A model generated the notes under the pieces. The model did not search any database, was not told the DNA's origin, and saw only the letters and a program-made list of their open reading frames with translations. From assembly GCA_009926865.1 (NCBI GenBank), contig RFOD01000008.1, positions 1 through 64,000 of the forward strand: a stretch of 64,000 bases of DNA. The letters are read 5' to 3'. The position numbers and the translations under genes are program-made. Position 1 is the stretch's first letter, and every line of letters starts with the position of its first letter. The stretch comes from Gammaproteobacteria bacterium. GTDB lineage: Bacteria; Pseudomonadota; Gammaproteobacteria; Steroidobacterales; Steroidobacteraceae. Shown here piece after piece: positions 9,775-18,946 of the stretch.

Positions 9775-10245
9775 ATGAAACTAGATTCCATCGATCGACA
9801 TATCTTGCGGGAATTGCAGCGCGACGCTCAGATCACCAACGTCGAGCTGGCCCGACGCGTGAACCTGTCCCCGTCGCCCTGCCTCGCCCGCGTGCGTGCG
9901 CTGCAAGAAATGGGGGTCATCCTCAGGCAGGTCACGCTTCTTGATCCTCGTCAGCTCAACTTAGGACTCAACGTCTTTATTCACGTCACGCTCGAGCGCC
10001 AAGTTGAGCACTCTCTCGATACCTTCGAGGCAACCATCACTCGCTTCGCCCAAGTCATGGAGTGCTATCTCATGACGGGAGATGCCGACTATTTATTGCG
10101 CGTGGTGGTATCAGACGTCGATGCGCTGCAGTCGTTCATCGTTGACAAACTCACCCGCATACCGGGTATCGCGAGCATTCGCTCCAGCGTGTCATTGAAA
10201 CAAGTAAAGTACGAGACGGCCCTGCCGCTGACCGATCCAACATAA
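9775..10245 (+). CDS. Lrp/AsnC-family transcriptional regulator
   Basis: A 156-residue feast/famine regulator. The N-terminal helix-turn-helix runs over about residues 4-60 ([20 protein letters not shown], then the SPSPCLARV recognition helix), and the C-terminal RAM ligand-binding/oligomerisation domain follows (FIHVTLE, then [16 protein letters not shown]). Members respond to amino acids or 2-oxo acids. It is clearly paralogous to the regulator divergent from the bkd operon, sharing [16 protein letters not shown] and SPC in the HTH. It lies divergent from aceE, so pyruvate dehydrogenase and itself are the likely targets. The alpha/beta hydrolase gene starts 36 bp downstream on the same strand. 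Ligand unknown. Confidence 0.92.
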   Translation: MKLDSIDRHILRELQRDAQITNVELARRVNLSPSPCLARVRALQEMGVILRQVTLLDPRQLNLGLNVFIHVTLERQVEHSLDTFEATITRFAQVMECYLMTGDADYLLRVVVSDVDALQSFIVDKLTRIPGIASIRSSVSLKQVKYETALPLTDPT

Positions 10246-10281
10246 CACCGACAATATCGCGCACTTTAGAAGACCCCAAGC

Positions 10282-11277
10282 ATGTACCCCTCACTGCAAG
10301 CGAGCCTATGGGGACTCCTACTGGGACTCATCGCCATCCCGTGGGCGAGCGCCAAAGCCCCCTATGAATTGTCGCTCTCGCAACTTGAGGCTCGCTACGC
10401 CGATGCAGCCTCGCAATTTGTCACCTTAGACGGGGTTCGGGTGCACTACAAAGACGAAGGTAGTGGCCCAGCGCTCGTCATGTTACATGCCTCATTTTTG
10501 AACCTTCACGCCTGGGATGCACTCGCCGAGCGCCTATCCCGCAGCCATCGAGTAGTCCGTCTAGATATGTTGATGGCTGGCTTGACCGGTAATGAACCGA
10601 TGGGCAACTACTCGATGGAGCGCAATCTTGAATTACTCGAGTTATTGCTCGGGCACTTGAAGATTGATAGTTATTCTTTGGTCGGCACTTCATCGGGTGC
10701 GATCGTGGCTTTTCGTCATGCAGCCGCGCACGCAGATAAGGTGCAAAGACTCATCCTGATCAATGCCGCGGGAATGCCCCGCACGGCAGCGACGGACCCT
10801 AATCGTGCCCGCGGCAGCGCCCTCTCGCAGTGGATCCGCGCACGCTATCAGTCGAAGGGATACTGGCGCGATAGCCTCGTCGGACAGTTCACAGGGGGCA
10901 CCGTACCGCCTGAGACCCTCATCCAGCGTACCTACGATATGAATCGTCGCGAGGATGGCAAAACCTACGCCAAGAAGTTTATGCGCAATTTCCGCACTGG
11001 CGATCCCGAAGCGGAGCTTGCCAAAGTCCGCGCCCCCACCCTCATCGCTTGGGGTATGGGCAACATTACGGTGTCACACTTGGAAGCGAATGTCTTTCAG
11101 CTCTGGCTGACGGGCGCACCCTCGATGCTGATCAAATATCCGAAACTCGGACATTACGCCTATATCGAAGAGCCGGATCTGATTGCCAAAGATTTCGAAG
11201 ACTTTCTGCTCGGACGACACGATGACGAACTGCGGATTACCCAGCGCGCGAACTTAAACGAAGTGAGTGACCACTGA
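10282..11277 (+). CDS. Alpha/beta hydrolase, exported
   Basis: Serine hydrolase of the alpha/beta fold, 331 residues. An N-terminal hydrophobic stretch ending in WASAKA looks like a Sec signal peptide, suggesting a periplasmic or envelope location. The core begins at VRVHYKDEGSGPALVMLHA, with the nucleophile serine in LVGTSSGAIVA (about residue 137), an acidic residue region near TLIAWGMGN and the catalytic histidine in KLGHYAYIEEPD. Epoxide hydrolase, esterase or haloalkane-dehalogenase-like chemistry cannot be separated by eye. It follows the Lrp/AsnC gene and may share its transcript. The next gene on the opposite strand is tRNA-Met. Confidence 0.85.
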   Translation: MYPSLQASLWGLLLGLIAIPWASAKAPYELSLSQLEARYADAASQFVTLDGVRVHYKDEGSGPALVMLHASFLNLHAWDALAERLSRSHRVVRLDMLMAGLTGNEPMGNYSMERNLELLELLLGHLKIDSYSLVGTSSGAIVAFRHAAAHADKVQRLILINAAGMPRTAATDPNRARGSALSQWIRARYQSKGYWRDSLVGQFTGGTVPPETLIQRTYDMNRREDGKTYAKKFMRNFRTGDPEAELAKVRAPTLIAWGMGNITVSHLEANVFQLWLTGAPSMLIKYPKLGHYAYIEEPDLIAKDFEDFLLGRHDDELRITQRANLNEVSDH

Positions 11278-11284
11278 GCAGGAG

Positions 11285-11361
11285 TGGTGGAAAGGGAGGG
11301 ACTCGAACCCTCGACCCCGGCATTATGAGTGCCGTGCTCTAACCAGCTGAGCTACCTTTCC
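11285..11361 (-). tRNA. tRNA-Met (CAT), elongator
   Basis: A complete 77-nt cloverleaf on the minus strand with encoded CCA. The acceptor stem GGAAAGG pairs with CCTTTCC; the D-loop has AGCTCAGCTGGTTAGAGC; the anticodon loop is CTCATAA; the T arm is GGGTTCGAGTCCC. The body resembles elongator tRNA-Met rather than initiator (the acceptor is fully paired). A CAT anticodon could also belong to lysidine-modified tRNA-Ile2, but GCACTCATAATGC is closer to Met. Confidence 0.95.
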
Positions 11362-11438
11362 AAGCGTGTAAATCACAAGGCTGCGCTTTCATGGCGCCCT
11401 TGGCAGCGGCGCGAGTTTGGTCGGGCGCTCCCCTGCTG

Positions 11439-12446
11439 TCAAGAAACCGGGGTCAGCCAACCATGGGTATCGTCTTGAAGACCCTGTTGAATCGCGACCA
11501 ACGCAGCCCTTAATTTTCGCGTCTGAGGACCCACCTGGCCATCACCGACCTGATGCTCCACACCCTGACGGATCAGCGTACCCACACCCGCCAGTACGGC
11601 AGCGGTACCGGACAGCGCCGCCTCCCCGTCGCGTACCCAATCGAGCATCTCCTGAACGGTAACGTGCTGCTCGCGGACCTGCCAACGCATATCGCGCGCC
11701 AACATCAGCAAGGAATCACGGGTCACACCATGCAGAAAGCTGGTATCGAGGTGACGCGTTAAGACTTCACCCTCACGGATCAGCAAAAAATTTGCCGCCC
11801 CCGTTTCCTGCACATCACCACCGGGACAAAAGAGAACTTGATCAACGGCATATTGCTGGCGTGCCGCCAACGTGGGCCCCATGGCGGCCGCATAATTACC
11901 GCCCGTCTTCACCATCCCCAAATGGGCTGCGCAACGTTGCCCCTGCTCCTCCACCAAAATCCGAAGCGGCTTCACCCCCCCGGCAAAGTAATCCCACACT
12001 GGACTTGCCAGGACGATCAGCTTGGCCTCACTAGACGGCACCGCCGCTGCGCCAATATTGGCCATCGTACCAATCAGTAGCGGTCTGACATACAACGCAC
12101 CGGGGGCCTCTGGGACCTCGTGACGGACTCGATCAATGAGACCGAGCACCATCTCGGTCAGCAACGTGACGGGGGGCTCGGGTAAGAGCAGTAAGCGCGC
12201 ACTCTGGCGCATACGCTCAATGTGCCGATCCAAACGGAACACGTGCAAAGACCCATCGGCATGACGATAGGCTTTGAAGCCCTCAAAACATTCACTGCCA
12301 TAGTGCAGCACGTGGGCCGCCGGATGTATGGAGACTGGACCCGTGTCGGGATAGTCCACTTGCGACCAGACACCCGCACCAAAATCCGCCACGGCCATGG
12401 TGGGGGCCAATACGCTGCCAAAAGGCGCATTGCGAGCTTGAGTCAT
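11439..12446 (-). CDS. ilvE: Branched-chain amino acid aminotransferase
   Basis: PLP-dependent class IV aminotransferase that interconverts leucine, isoleucine and valine with their 2-oxo acids. The 335-residue protein has LHYGSECFEGFKAYR, the PLP lysine in GMVKTGGNYAAAM and the cofactor-binding ETGAANFLLI. Its ATG directly abuts the stop of the bkdB (E2) gene, so it is the last cistron of the bkd operon. In that place its role is probably catabolic: it makes the oxo acids that the branched-chain dehydrogenase consumes. The name ilvE is given by family; a separate biosynthetic copy may exist elsewhere. The 3' end faces tRNA-Met on the same strand. Confidence 0.94.
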   Translation of the reverse strand: MTQARNAPFGSVLAPTMAVADFGAGVWSQVDYPDTGPVSIHPAAHVLHYGSECFEGFKAYRHADGSLHVFRLDRHIERMRQSARLLLLPEPPVTLLTEMVLGLIDRVRHEVPEAPGALYVRPLLIGTMANIGAAAVPSSEAKLIVLASPVWDYFAGGVKPLRILVEEQGQRCAAHLGMVKTGGNYAAAMGPTLAARQQYAVDQVLFCPGGDVQETGAANFLLIREGEVLTRHLDTSFLHGVTRDSLLMLARDMRWQVREQHVTVQEMLDWVRDGEAALSGTAAVLAGVGTLIRQGVEHQVGDGQVGPQTRKLRAALVAIQQGLQDDTHGWLTPVS

Positions 12447-13670
12447 CTACCTCATTCCACTACGAAAAATCTGCTCGGGCTGCTCGAGCTCCGACTTCAG
12501 CCGCTGAATCATCGCTGCTGCATCATAACCATCCACCACGCGATGGTCGAAGGATGATGACAGATTCATGATTCGCCTAACCGCAATCTTGCCATCATGC
12601 ACGACGACTCGCTCAACCGCCTTATTAACACCGATGATCGCGACCTCAGGGAGGTTGAGAATGGGTGTCGAAACAATTCCACCCAACTTGCCTAAGCTCG
12701 TCAGGGTGATGGTGGAACCCTTCAATTGCTCTCGCGCCGCGGTCCCCTCGCGAGCCGCCTGCGTCACCCGCTGAAGGTGCGCTGCCAAATCAGATAAATC
12801 CAATCGTTGTGCCGCACGCACCACCGGCACTTTTAAACCCTGCGGCGTATGGGTCGCAATGCCGAGATGAACCGCATGGAATCGGCGTAAAACATTACGC
12901 GCCTCGTCGAAGTGCGCATTACATTGGGGGAAGTCCGCCAACACGTTCATCAAGGCACGCGCGATAAACGGTAGGTAACTCAGACGAAGCGCAGACGAAT
13001 CAGCGGTGCCCCCCCTCGCATCAGACTCTGCATGGTAGGTTTGACGTAAACATTCCAGTGCGGTGATATCGACTTCCTCCACGTAGGCAAAATGCGGAGC
13101 GTTCCGTTTGGCGGCCACCATTCTTTGAGCGATCACGCGACGCACACCTACCAAGGGGATCTCGTCATAGGGCCCCAGCACGTCTGAGACCTCTTCTTTT
13201 ACGGATGGATTGGACGTGCTTTCATCTCTGACGAGATCCCCGCGCACAATGCGCCCGCCCGGGCCCGATCCGCTAATCGTCTGAAGATTGATCCCTGCCT
13301 CGTAAGCCAGCCGACGTGTGGCGGGCGAAGCCCGAACACGTTGTGGCTGATGGGTGGAGATATGGGTGGAGGACTGGGTGGGGGACTGCGTGGAAGCCGC
13401 CGCTGGGGTCGAGGCACTCAGCTCATCGAGATCAAAGATCACTAAGGGGGCGCCCACAGCGATACTCTCACCCGGCGCTCCGCTCAACGATACGACACGG
13501 CCGCTCACAGGTGCTGCCACTTCCACCAGCGCTTTATCGGTGGACATCTCAACGAGGGGTTGATCCTCGCGGACGATATCGCCCGTCTGGACATGCCACT
13601 CACTGATCTCGGCTGAGACCAAGCCCTCACCTAAATCCGGTAGCCGCATCACGTATTGAGTCATGGGCAA
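12447..13670 (-). CDS. bkdB: Branched-chain 2-oxoacid dehydrogenase E2 (dihydrolipoyl acyltransferase)
   Basis: E2 core of the branched-chain oxoacid dehydrogenase complex; transfers the acyl group from lipoamide to CoA. Domains in order: one lipoyl domain (residues about 3-80) with the lipoylated lysine in EMSTDKALVEV, a Thr/Ser/Gln-rich linker (about 90-112), a peripheral-subunit-binding domain (RASPATRRLAYEAGINL), and the catalytic domain ending in SSSFDHRVVDGYDAA with the active histidine. Length 407 is normal for a one-lipoyl E2. The start may be either of two close ATGs. It lies 27 bp after bkdA2 and abuts ilvE. No lpd (E3) gene accompanies the operon, so E3 must be shared. Confidence 0.95.
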   Translation of the reverse strand: MPMTQYVMRLPDLGEGLVSAEISEWHVQTGDIVREDQPLVEMSTDKALVEVAAPVSGRVVSLSGAPGESIAVGAPLVIFDLDELSASTPAAASTQSPTQSSTHISTHQPQRVRASPATRRLAYEAGINLQTISGSGPGGRIVRGDLVRDESTSNPSVKEEVSDVLGPYDEIPLVGVRRVIAQRMVAAKRNAPHFAYVEEVDITALECLRQTYHAESDARGGTADSSALRLSYLPFIARALMNVLADFPQCNAHFDEARNVLRRFHAVHLGIATHTPQGLKVPVVRAAQRLDLSDLAAHLQRVTQAAREGTAAREQLKGSTITLTSLGKLGGIVSTPILNLPEVAIIGVNKAVERVVVHDGKIAVRRIMNLSSSFDHRVVDGYDAAAMIQRLKSELEQPEQIFRSGMR

Positions 13671-13697
13671 ATGTCCTGTCGCTCAGCGATCAAAGAT

Positions 13698-14732
13698 TCA
13701 AGACACCGTCTGCGCAAGCTCTTGTAACGCGCGCGCAACACGTACCTTACCGGGGAAATATTCCCACTCGAATGCATGCGGGTAAGGCGTATCCCATCCC
13801 GCAACACGTACGATCGGCGCTTCGAGCGACCAAAAGCAGCGCTCTTGAATCGACGCGGAAAGCTCTGCACCAAAGCCTGCAAATCGCGTCGCCTCGTGGG
13901 CAATCAAACATCGGCCTGTCTTCTCAACCGATGTGGCAATGGTATCCATATCAAGCGGCACCATGCTACGTAGATCAATGATTTCAGCATCAATCCCCGT
14001 ATGGGCCGCGGCGGCCAAACACACATGCACCATGGTGCCGTAGGTGACGACCGTCAAAGCCTCACCCGCTTTACGTATCGCCGCCTGACCAATCGGCACG
14101 GAGTAATAACCCTCAGGCACCTCCGCCAGTGGATGATCGGCCCATGACGTAGCCGGCTGCTGTGGGTCACCATCAAACGGGCCGTTGTAAAGCCGTTTCG
14201 GCTCAAAGAATATGACAGGATCATCACTCTCAATGGCCGCGATGAGTAAGCCTTTAGCGTCATAAGGATTGGACGGCATCACGGTTTGCAAGCCACTGAC
14301 ATGCGCAAACACACCTTCAGGGCTCTGCGAATGGGTCTGTCCGCCGCGAATCCCCCCACCGCAAGGCGTACGAATGGTGACGGGAGCCGTGTACGCACCG
14401 CCGCTGCGATACCGTAGACGAGCAAGCTCACTCACGATCTGATCATAGGCGGGGTAAATGTAATCCGCGAACTGAATCTCGGCGACCGGTCGTAAGCCGT
14501 TAACGGCCATTCCAATCGCTGCGCCGATGATTCCGCCCTCTGCAATCGGCGTATCCAGCACCCGATGAGTACCGTATTTTCTTTGTAGCCCTTCTGTAAC
14601 CCGAAAGACGCCACCGAAGTAGCCGACATCCTCCCCCAAGGCGACGACCGTTGAATCACGCGCCAGCATGACATCCAGCGCGGAATTGAGCGCTTGAATC
14701 ATACTCATGCCCTTTGTCGCCGGATCGCTCAT
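13698..14732 (-). CDS. bkdA2: Branched-chain 2-oxoacid dehydrogenase E1 beta
   Basis: Beta subunit of the TPP-dependent E1 that decarboxylates branched-chain 2-oxo acids. It starts with SMIQALNSALDVMLARD and shows ALGEDVGYFGGVFRVTEGL, GMAVNGLRPVAEIQFADYI and a transketolase C-terminal domain with IDLRSMVPLDMDTI and HEATRFAGFGAEL. I place the start at the ATG of MSDPATKG (344 residues): it is 13 bp after the alpha-subunit stop, whereas the longer ORF would overlap bkdA1 by about 100 bp with unrelated sequence. It forms a heterotetramer with BkdA1. The order bkdA1-bkdA2-bkdB matches Pseudomonas. Confidence 0.94.
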   Translation of the reverse strand: MSDPATKGMSMIQALNSALDVMLARDSTVVALGEDVGYFGGVFRVTEGLQRKYGTHRVLDTPIAEGGIIGAAIGMAVNGLRPVAEIQFADYIYPAYDQIVSELARLRYRSGGAYTAPVTIRTPCGGGIRGGQTHSQSPEGVFAHVSGLQTVMPSNPYDAKGLLIAAIESDDPVIFFEPKRLYNGPFDGDPQQPATSWADHPLAEVPEGYYSVPIGQAAIRKAGEALTVVTYGTMVHVCLAAAAHTGIDAEIIDLRSMVPLDMDTIATSVEKTGRCLIAHEATRFAGFGAELSASIQERCFWSLEAPIVRVAGWDTPYPHAFEWEYFPGKVRVARALQELAQTVS

Positions 14733-14745
14733 GACGGGGTAGCCC

Positions 14746-16008
14746 TCAGGGTGAACGCACGCCGGTCTCGGCGCTGATCTCGCGCAACTCCTTGGCGAGC
14801 GCAGCGGACTGAGCTTGTAAATGGGGTGGGATATCTTTGTAGACATCAGTAAACATGAGATGCGGATCCAGACGGACCCCCTCGCTCAAACTGCCGTACG
14901 CGATAGCATCACGCCAGGCGCCAGCAACTTCCTCTTCCAAAGAATGGATGAGTTCTTGATGTGCTTTTTCATCCCAATGCCCGAGCGCACAGAGGTGGCG
15001 CTTAAGCCGATCTACGGGATCGCCTAAAGGCCATTGCGAGAACTCCTCGCGCGGTCGGTAGCGCGTCGGATCATCACTCGTTGAATGCGCGCCGGCGCGA
15101 TAAGTCACCCATTCGATCAGCGTCGCGCCGTGACCAGCGCGAGCGCGCTCGGCCGCCCACGCCGTGGCGGCGTACACGGCTAAAAAATCGTTACCATCGA
15201 CGCGTAACCCGGCAACGCCTACCCCTGGGCCTCGCGCCGCGAAGGAGCGTTGCTCACCCCCCGCGTAGCCTTGAAACGTGGAAATCGCCCACTGATTATT
15301 GACCACGTTCAAGATCACGGGCGCGCGATACACCTTGGCAAACAGTAGCGCATGATGGAAGTCCGCCTCGGCAGCGCTACCCTCACCCATCCACGCCGCC
15401 GCGACGTTTAACTCACCTTTGATGGCTGCTGCCATCGCCCATCCCACCGCTTGAGGAAACTGGGTCGCTAGGTTGCCCGAGATCGAAAAGATCTTGCGCT
15501 CGCCGCTGTGATACATCACGGGGAGTTGTCGCCCCTTACACATATCCCTCGTATTCGAGAGCAACTGACACATCAAATCGACGAGCGATACACCACGCGT
15601 CAAAAACAAGCCTTGATTACGGTACGACGGAAACAACATGTCGTCCGCGAGAAGCGCCATGGCCGCAGCCACTGACACCGCTTCCTCGCCATACGAGCGC
15701 ATGTAAAAAGTAATCTTGCCCTGCCGCTGTCTGCGTTGCATCGAGTCATCAAAGATTCTCGTCCGCAACATGAGCTCTAGCCCTTTGCGTAGCTGATCCG
15801 GGTCGAGCCCAGGATTCCAAGGCCCGCAGGCCTGACCTGACTCATCGAGCACTCGAATCAAGGTTTCCGCTAAAGAGGCCGTCTCGGCGACCGTCGCCGC
15901 CGGCGAGGGGCGAGCAATTTCGCCGGCCGCTGATACTTGCACGTAGCTGAAATCCGGCGTGTCACCGGGTCGCGCAGGGACGGTAGGGACATACAGCTGA
16001 GGTGTCAT
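14746..16008 (-). CDS. bkdA1: Branched-chain 2-oxoacid dehydrogenase E1 alpha
   Basis: Alpha subunit of the branched-chain E1; carries most of the TPP/Mg site, visible as WMGEGSAAEADFH followed by NVVNNQWAIS. MRSYGEEAVSVAAAMAL and the phospholoop-like RAGAHSTSDDPTRYRP are typical of the family, and the alignment by eye to Pseudomonas BkdA1 is close through VDGNDFLAVYAA. Length 420. It is the first gene of the operon and is divergent from an Lrp/AsnC gene, the same arrangement as bkdR-bkdA1 in Pseudomonas, where BkdR activates the operon. Together the operon degrades valine, leucine and isoleucine to acyl-CoAs. Confidence 0.95.
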   Translation of the reverse strand: MTPQLYVPTVPARPGDTPDFSYVQVSAAGEIARPSPAATVAETASLAETLIRVLDESGQACGPWNPGLDPDQLRKGLELMLRTRIFDDSMQRRQRQGKITFYMRSYGEEAVSVAAAMALLADDMLFPSYRNQGLFLTRGVSLVDLMCQLLSNTRDMCKGRQLPVMYHSGERKIFSISGNLATQFPQAVGWAMAAAIKGELNVAAAWMGEGSAAEADFHHALLFAKVYRAPVILNVVNNQWAISTFQGYAGGEQRSFAARGPGVGVAGLRVDGNDFLAVYAATAWAAERARAGHGATLIEWVTYRAGAHSTSDDPTRYRPREEFSQWPLGDPVDRLKRHLCALGHWDEKAHQELIHSLEEEVAGAWRDAIAYGSLSEGVRLDPHLMFTDVYKDIPPHLQAQSAALAKELREISAETGVRSP

Positions 16009-16075
16009 GAGTACTCACATTACGACAGCCCAACTGACACCAAAAGGCGCGAAATCACACAAAACCTCAAAATCT

Positions 16076-16090
16076 AGAATAATCTATTCT
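16076..16090. promoter_or_regulatory. 15-bp inverted repeat, probable Lrp/BkdR operator
   Basis: AGAATA-ATC-TATTCT is a perfect six-base inverted repeat between the divergent bkdA1 and Lrp/AsnC genes, about 30 bp before the regulator's ATG. It shares the AGAATA core with the repeat upstream of the paralogous regulator at 9.7 kb. This suggests related binding specificities; binding itself is inferred. Confidence 0.5.
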
Positions 16091-16120
16091 TAAGAAGACC
16101 TAATAGCGAGGCACTTATCG

Positions 16121-16588
16121 ATGAAACTTGACCAACAGGATATTGCCATCCTCAAAGAGTTACAGCGAGACGCGAGCTTATCGAGTACTGAGCTCGCTGA
16201 ACGGGTTGGGCTATCACAATCACCGTGCTGGCGACGGGTCAATCAACTCGAAGAAGCCGGCATCATTCAGAGAAAAGTGGCGGTCCTTGCGCGGCGTAAG
16301 CTCGGCATTGAGGTACTGGTATTTGTACATGTGAAGCTCGCCAGTCACGGCTGGCAGTCCTTGCCAAAATTTAAACAAAAGGTCGTGAGCTTCCCCGAGG
16401 TCTTACAGTGCTTTTTGGTGATGGGGGATATTGATTTTATTTTGCTGGTCGCCACCCGCACGATCGAGGAATACAACCACTTCGTTCAACAAAAACTCGC
16501 TCAGATCCCAGGAGTTCAATCGGTCGATTCACGCATTGTGAGTGAAGAGACGAAAAACACGACTGAATTGCCACTGGGCCTTGTTTAG
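16121..16588 (+). CDS. Lrp/AsnC-family regulator, probable bkd regulator
   Basis: A 155-residue Lrp/AsnC protein: HTH at about residues 4-60 (LDQQDIAILKELQRDASLSS, SQSPCWRRVNQLEEAG) and a C-terminal RAM domain (VLVFVHVKLA, then FLVMGDIDFILLV). It is divergent from bkdA1 with about 110 bp between, the arrangement of Pseudomonas bkdR, an Lrp homologue that activates branched-chain oxoacid dehydrogenase in response to branched-chain amino acids. I infer the same role. A short inverted repeat sits in the shared promoter region. It resembles the second regulator of this window, upstream of aceE, suggesting a duplication. Confidence 0.9.
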   Translation: MKLDQQDIAILKELQRDASLSSTELAERVGLSQSPCWRRVNQLEEAGIIQRKVAVLARRKLGIEVLVFVHVKLASHGWQSLPKFKQKVVSFPEVLQCFLVMGDIDFILLVATRTIEEYNHFVQQKLAQIPGVQSVDSRIVSEETKNTTELPLGLV

Positions 16589-16614
16589 TATCAAGACGCG
16601 TGTTTCGTTGATGA

Positions 16615-17172
16615 TCAACCGACCAGGATCACCACACCCAGTACCACAAATACGAAGGCCACCACGCTGTGCACGATCCGCATGGGCAGTTTTTGTGCCG
16701 CGACTTCGCCCAGATACACAGCCGGTACATTGGCAATCATCATGCCTAAAGTGGTCCCGACGACCACCGCGATCAACGAGCTGTAGTGTGCGGCTAACGC
16801 AACGGTTGCGATCTGGGTCTTATCGCCCATTTCGACCAGAAAGAAAGCCACCAGCGTCGTCACAAACACGCCATAGCGAGCAGGCTTCTGCTCATCATCA
16901 TCCAGTTTATCGGGGATGAGCATCCATGCGGCCATGGCGATAAAGGAGACACCGAGTATCCAGCGCAGCAGCTCCTCACCCAATGCTGACGCAATCCAAG
17001 CGCCGACCACCCCTGCGATAGCGTGATTCGCGATCGTGGCCACTAATATTCCTAAAATAATCGGGACTGGCTTTCGGTACCGTGCCGCGAGCACCAACGC
17101 GAGCAACTGCGTCTTATCGCCCATTTCCGCGAGCGCGACGACACCCGTGGAAATGAGAAACGCTTCAATCAT
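16615..17172 (-). CDS. GDT1/TMEM165 (UPF0016) family cation exporter
   Basis: Small membrane protein of 185-186 residues with two repeats of three helices. Each repeat contains the signature EMGDKTQ (near residues 16 and 112), whose acidic residues bind the transported cation. Bacterial members such as Vibrio MneA export manganese; eukaryotic ones move Ca/Mn. A Mn export role is inferred from family. The start may be the GTG one codon earlier. No yybP-ykoY manganese riboswitch fits in the 35 bp before it. It ends convergent to the bkd regulator and follows ychF on the same strand. Confidence 0.9.
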   Translation of the reverse strand: MIEAFLISTGVVALAEMGDKTQLLALVLAARYRKPVPIILGILVATIANHAIAGVVGAWIASALGEELLRWILGVSFIAMAAWMLIPDKLDDDEQKPARYGVFVTTLVAFFLVEMGDKTQIATVALAAHYSSLIAVVVGTTLGMMIANVPAVYLGEVAAQKLPMRIVHSVVAFVFVVLGVVILVG

Positions 17173-17209
17173 CACTATAGATAGTTCGCAAGCGGCAACT
17201 TAACGTCAC

Positions 17210-18301
17210 TCAAACATTGAAGCGAAAGTGCATCACATCGCCTTCGCGCACCAGATAGTCTTTACCTTCGAGGCGCAACTTGCCCGCTTCTTTGGCGCCT
17301 TGCTCACCTTTGAGTGTCACGTAATCATCAAACGCGATCACCTCGGCTCGAATAAATCCGCGCTCAAAATCCGTATGAATGACGCCTGCGGCTTGCGGTG
17401 CAGTCGCACCTTTTTTGACCGTCCACGCCCGTACCTCTTTTTCACCTGCCGTAAAGTAGGTTTGTAGGCCCAGCAAAGAATAGCCAGCTCGTATCACCCG
17501 ATCGAGCCCCGGCTCACTCAGACCGAGCTCAGCTAAAAACTCCGCTCGATCAGCATCCTCAAGCTGAGAAATCTCAGCCTCAATGGCGGCACAAACAGCG
17601 ACGACTTGCGAACCCTCTTCAGCTGCCAGCGCCTGGACGGACTCGAGCATGGGGTTCTGATCGAACCCACCCTCTTCAACATTCGCGATGTAGAGCACAG
17701 GCTTCCAGGTCAGCAACTGCATGTCACGAACGATGGGGCGCTCCGTCTCATCGAATGAAAGACTCCTTGCAGGCTTACCGGCGTTCAATGCATCGCGCAC
17801 GCGACGAATGACTTCGCGCGCTTTCACTGCCTCTTTGTCCTGCGCCTTGGCGGCTTTTTCCGCGCGGGCGAGCGCTTTTTCAGCAGTTTCGAGATCCGCT
17901 AAGGCGAGTTCCGTATTGATGATCTCAATATCTTCGAGCGGCGCGATTCGCCCAGCCACGTGAACAATATCTTCGTCCACAAAACAGCGGACCACATGGG
18001 TAATCGCATCAACCTCACGGATATTGGCCAAAAATTTATTACCGAGTCCCTCACCCGTCGAAGCGCCTTTAACAATGCCAGCGATGTCGACAAACTCAAC
18101 GGTGGTGGGGATGACGCGCTCCGGGTGAACAATCTCTGCGAGCTGCTGTAGCCGCGGATCCGGTACCGGCACAATGCCAACATTGGGATCGATCGTGCAG
18201 AACGGGTAATTTTCAGCCGCGATCGCCGCGCGCGTAAGCGCGTTAAACAAGGTGGACTTTCCCACGTTCGGCAAACCCACGATGCCGCACTTGATACCCA
18301 T
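17210..18301 (-). CDS. ychF: Redox-regulated ATPase/GTPase YchF (OLA1 family)
   Basis: Obg-related P-loop NTPase that prefers ATP and associates with ribosomes. G1 motif [15 protein letters not shown] is at the N-terminus, [17 protein letters not shown] is the G3 region, a coiled-coil stretch rich in Ala/Lys/Glu lies near residues 130-170, and the TGS-like C-terminal domain has [16 protein letters not shown] and [17 protein letters not shown]. Length 363 is exactly the family norm. It starts 3 bp after the pth stop on the same strand, the conserved pth-ychF pair of proteobacteria. Confidence 0.97.
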   Translation of the reverse strand: MGIKCGIVGLPNVGKSTLFNALTRAAIAAENYPFCTIDPNVGIVPVPDPRLQQLAEIVHPERVIPTTVEFVDIAGIVKGASTGEGLGNKFLANIREVDAITHVVRCFVDEDIVHVAGRIAPLEDIEIINTELALADLETAEKALARAEKAAKAQDKEAVKAREVIRRVRDALNAGKPARSLSFDETERPIVRDMQLLTWKPVLYIANVEEGGFDQNPMLESVQALAAEEGSQVVAVCAAIEAEISQLEDADRAEFLAELGLSEPGLDRVIRAGYSLLGLQTYFTAGEKEVRAWTVKKGATAPQAAGVIHTDFERGFIRAEVIAFDDYVTLKGEQGAKEAGKLRLEGKDYLVREGDVMHFRFNV

Positions 18302-18304
18302 AAC

Positions 18305-18946
18305 TTACTGTCCTCTGGCCCCATCTACGGCGGATGATTCGGTCGACGCTCGCGTACGACTGTGCAACGCTTGCATGGCCTTCTCACCCCCCTCGATCAA
18401 AAATATGCTGAGTGCGTCGAGCGACGCTACGATCGCCTCGTCTAACGCTCGCTCATCCTCTTGAGACGCCCGATTCAATACGTAGTCAAGCACCTGATCC
18501 TTATGACCTGGATGCCCAATACCCAAACGCAAACGCCAGAAATCGGCGCCGATCTGCGAGATCGTATTGCGTAAACCGTTATGCCCGCCGTGGCCACCCG
18601 CGAACTTCAGCCGCGCAGCACCCACCGGTAAATCGAGCTCGTCATGAACCACCAAAATCTCAGCGGGCTCGATGCGATGGAAACGCGCCAGCGCCCCAAT
18701 CGACTCCCCACTCAGGTTCATGAAGGTCTGAGGCTTGAGTAGCCACAACGCGTCTGCAGCACCGCTCACTCGTACCCGTGTCAGCTCGCCGCGAAACTTG
18801 GACTCCTCACGCCACGCGGCGCCACAGCGTTCAGCCAACGCGTCCGCCCACCAAAACCCCACGTTATGTCGCGTATGACGATACTTCGGCCCTGGATTTC
18901 CCAGTCCGACCAGTAGCCGCAGCGGAATGTTGGAGAGTTGAGGCAC
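18305..18946 (-). CDS. pth: Peptidyl-tRNA hydrolase
   Basis: Releases peptides from prematurely dropped peptidyl-tRNA. The core begins LRLLVGLGNPGPKYRHTRHN, with the catalytic histidine in RHNVGFWWAD, PQTFMNLSGE and HDELDLPVG, and the substrate-binding GGHGGHNGLR. The C-terminus has an extra tail of about 20 residues. The start used is a GTG with no clear Shine-Dalgarno sequence; a start closer to LRLL is possible. The rplY reading frame runs 166 bp into this gene in another frame, which is abnormal and suggests damage between the two genes. Gene order rplY-pth-ychF is standard. Confidence 0.93.
   Translation of the reverse strand: MPQLSNIPLRLLVGLGNPGPKYRHTRHNVGFWWADALAERCGAAWREESKFRGELTRVRVSGAADALWLLKPQTFMNLSGESIGALARFHRIEPAEILVVHDELDLPVGAARLKFAGGHGGHNGLRNTISQIGADFWRLRLGIGHPGHKDQVLDYVLNRASQEDERALDEAIVASLDALSIFLIEGGEKAMQALHSRTRASTESSAVDGARGQ

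Noticed and set aside
13330-13420. Repetitive-looking tract in bkdB
   Set aside because: It is the normal Thr/Ser/Gln-rich flexible linker of an E2 protein, not a DNA repeat element.
17173-17209. Manganese riboswitch before the GDT1-family gene
   Set aside because: The gap to ychF is too short for a yybP-ykoY aptamer.
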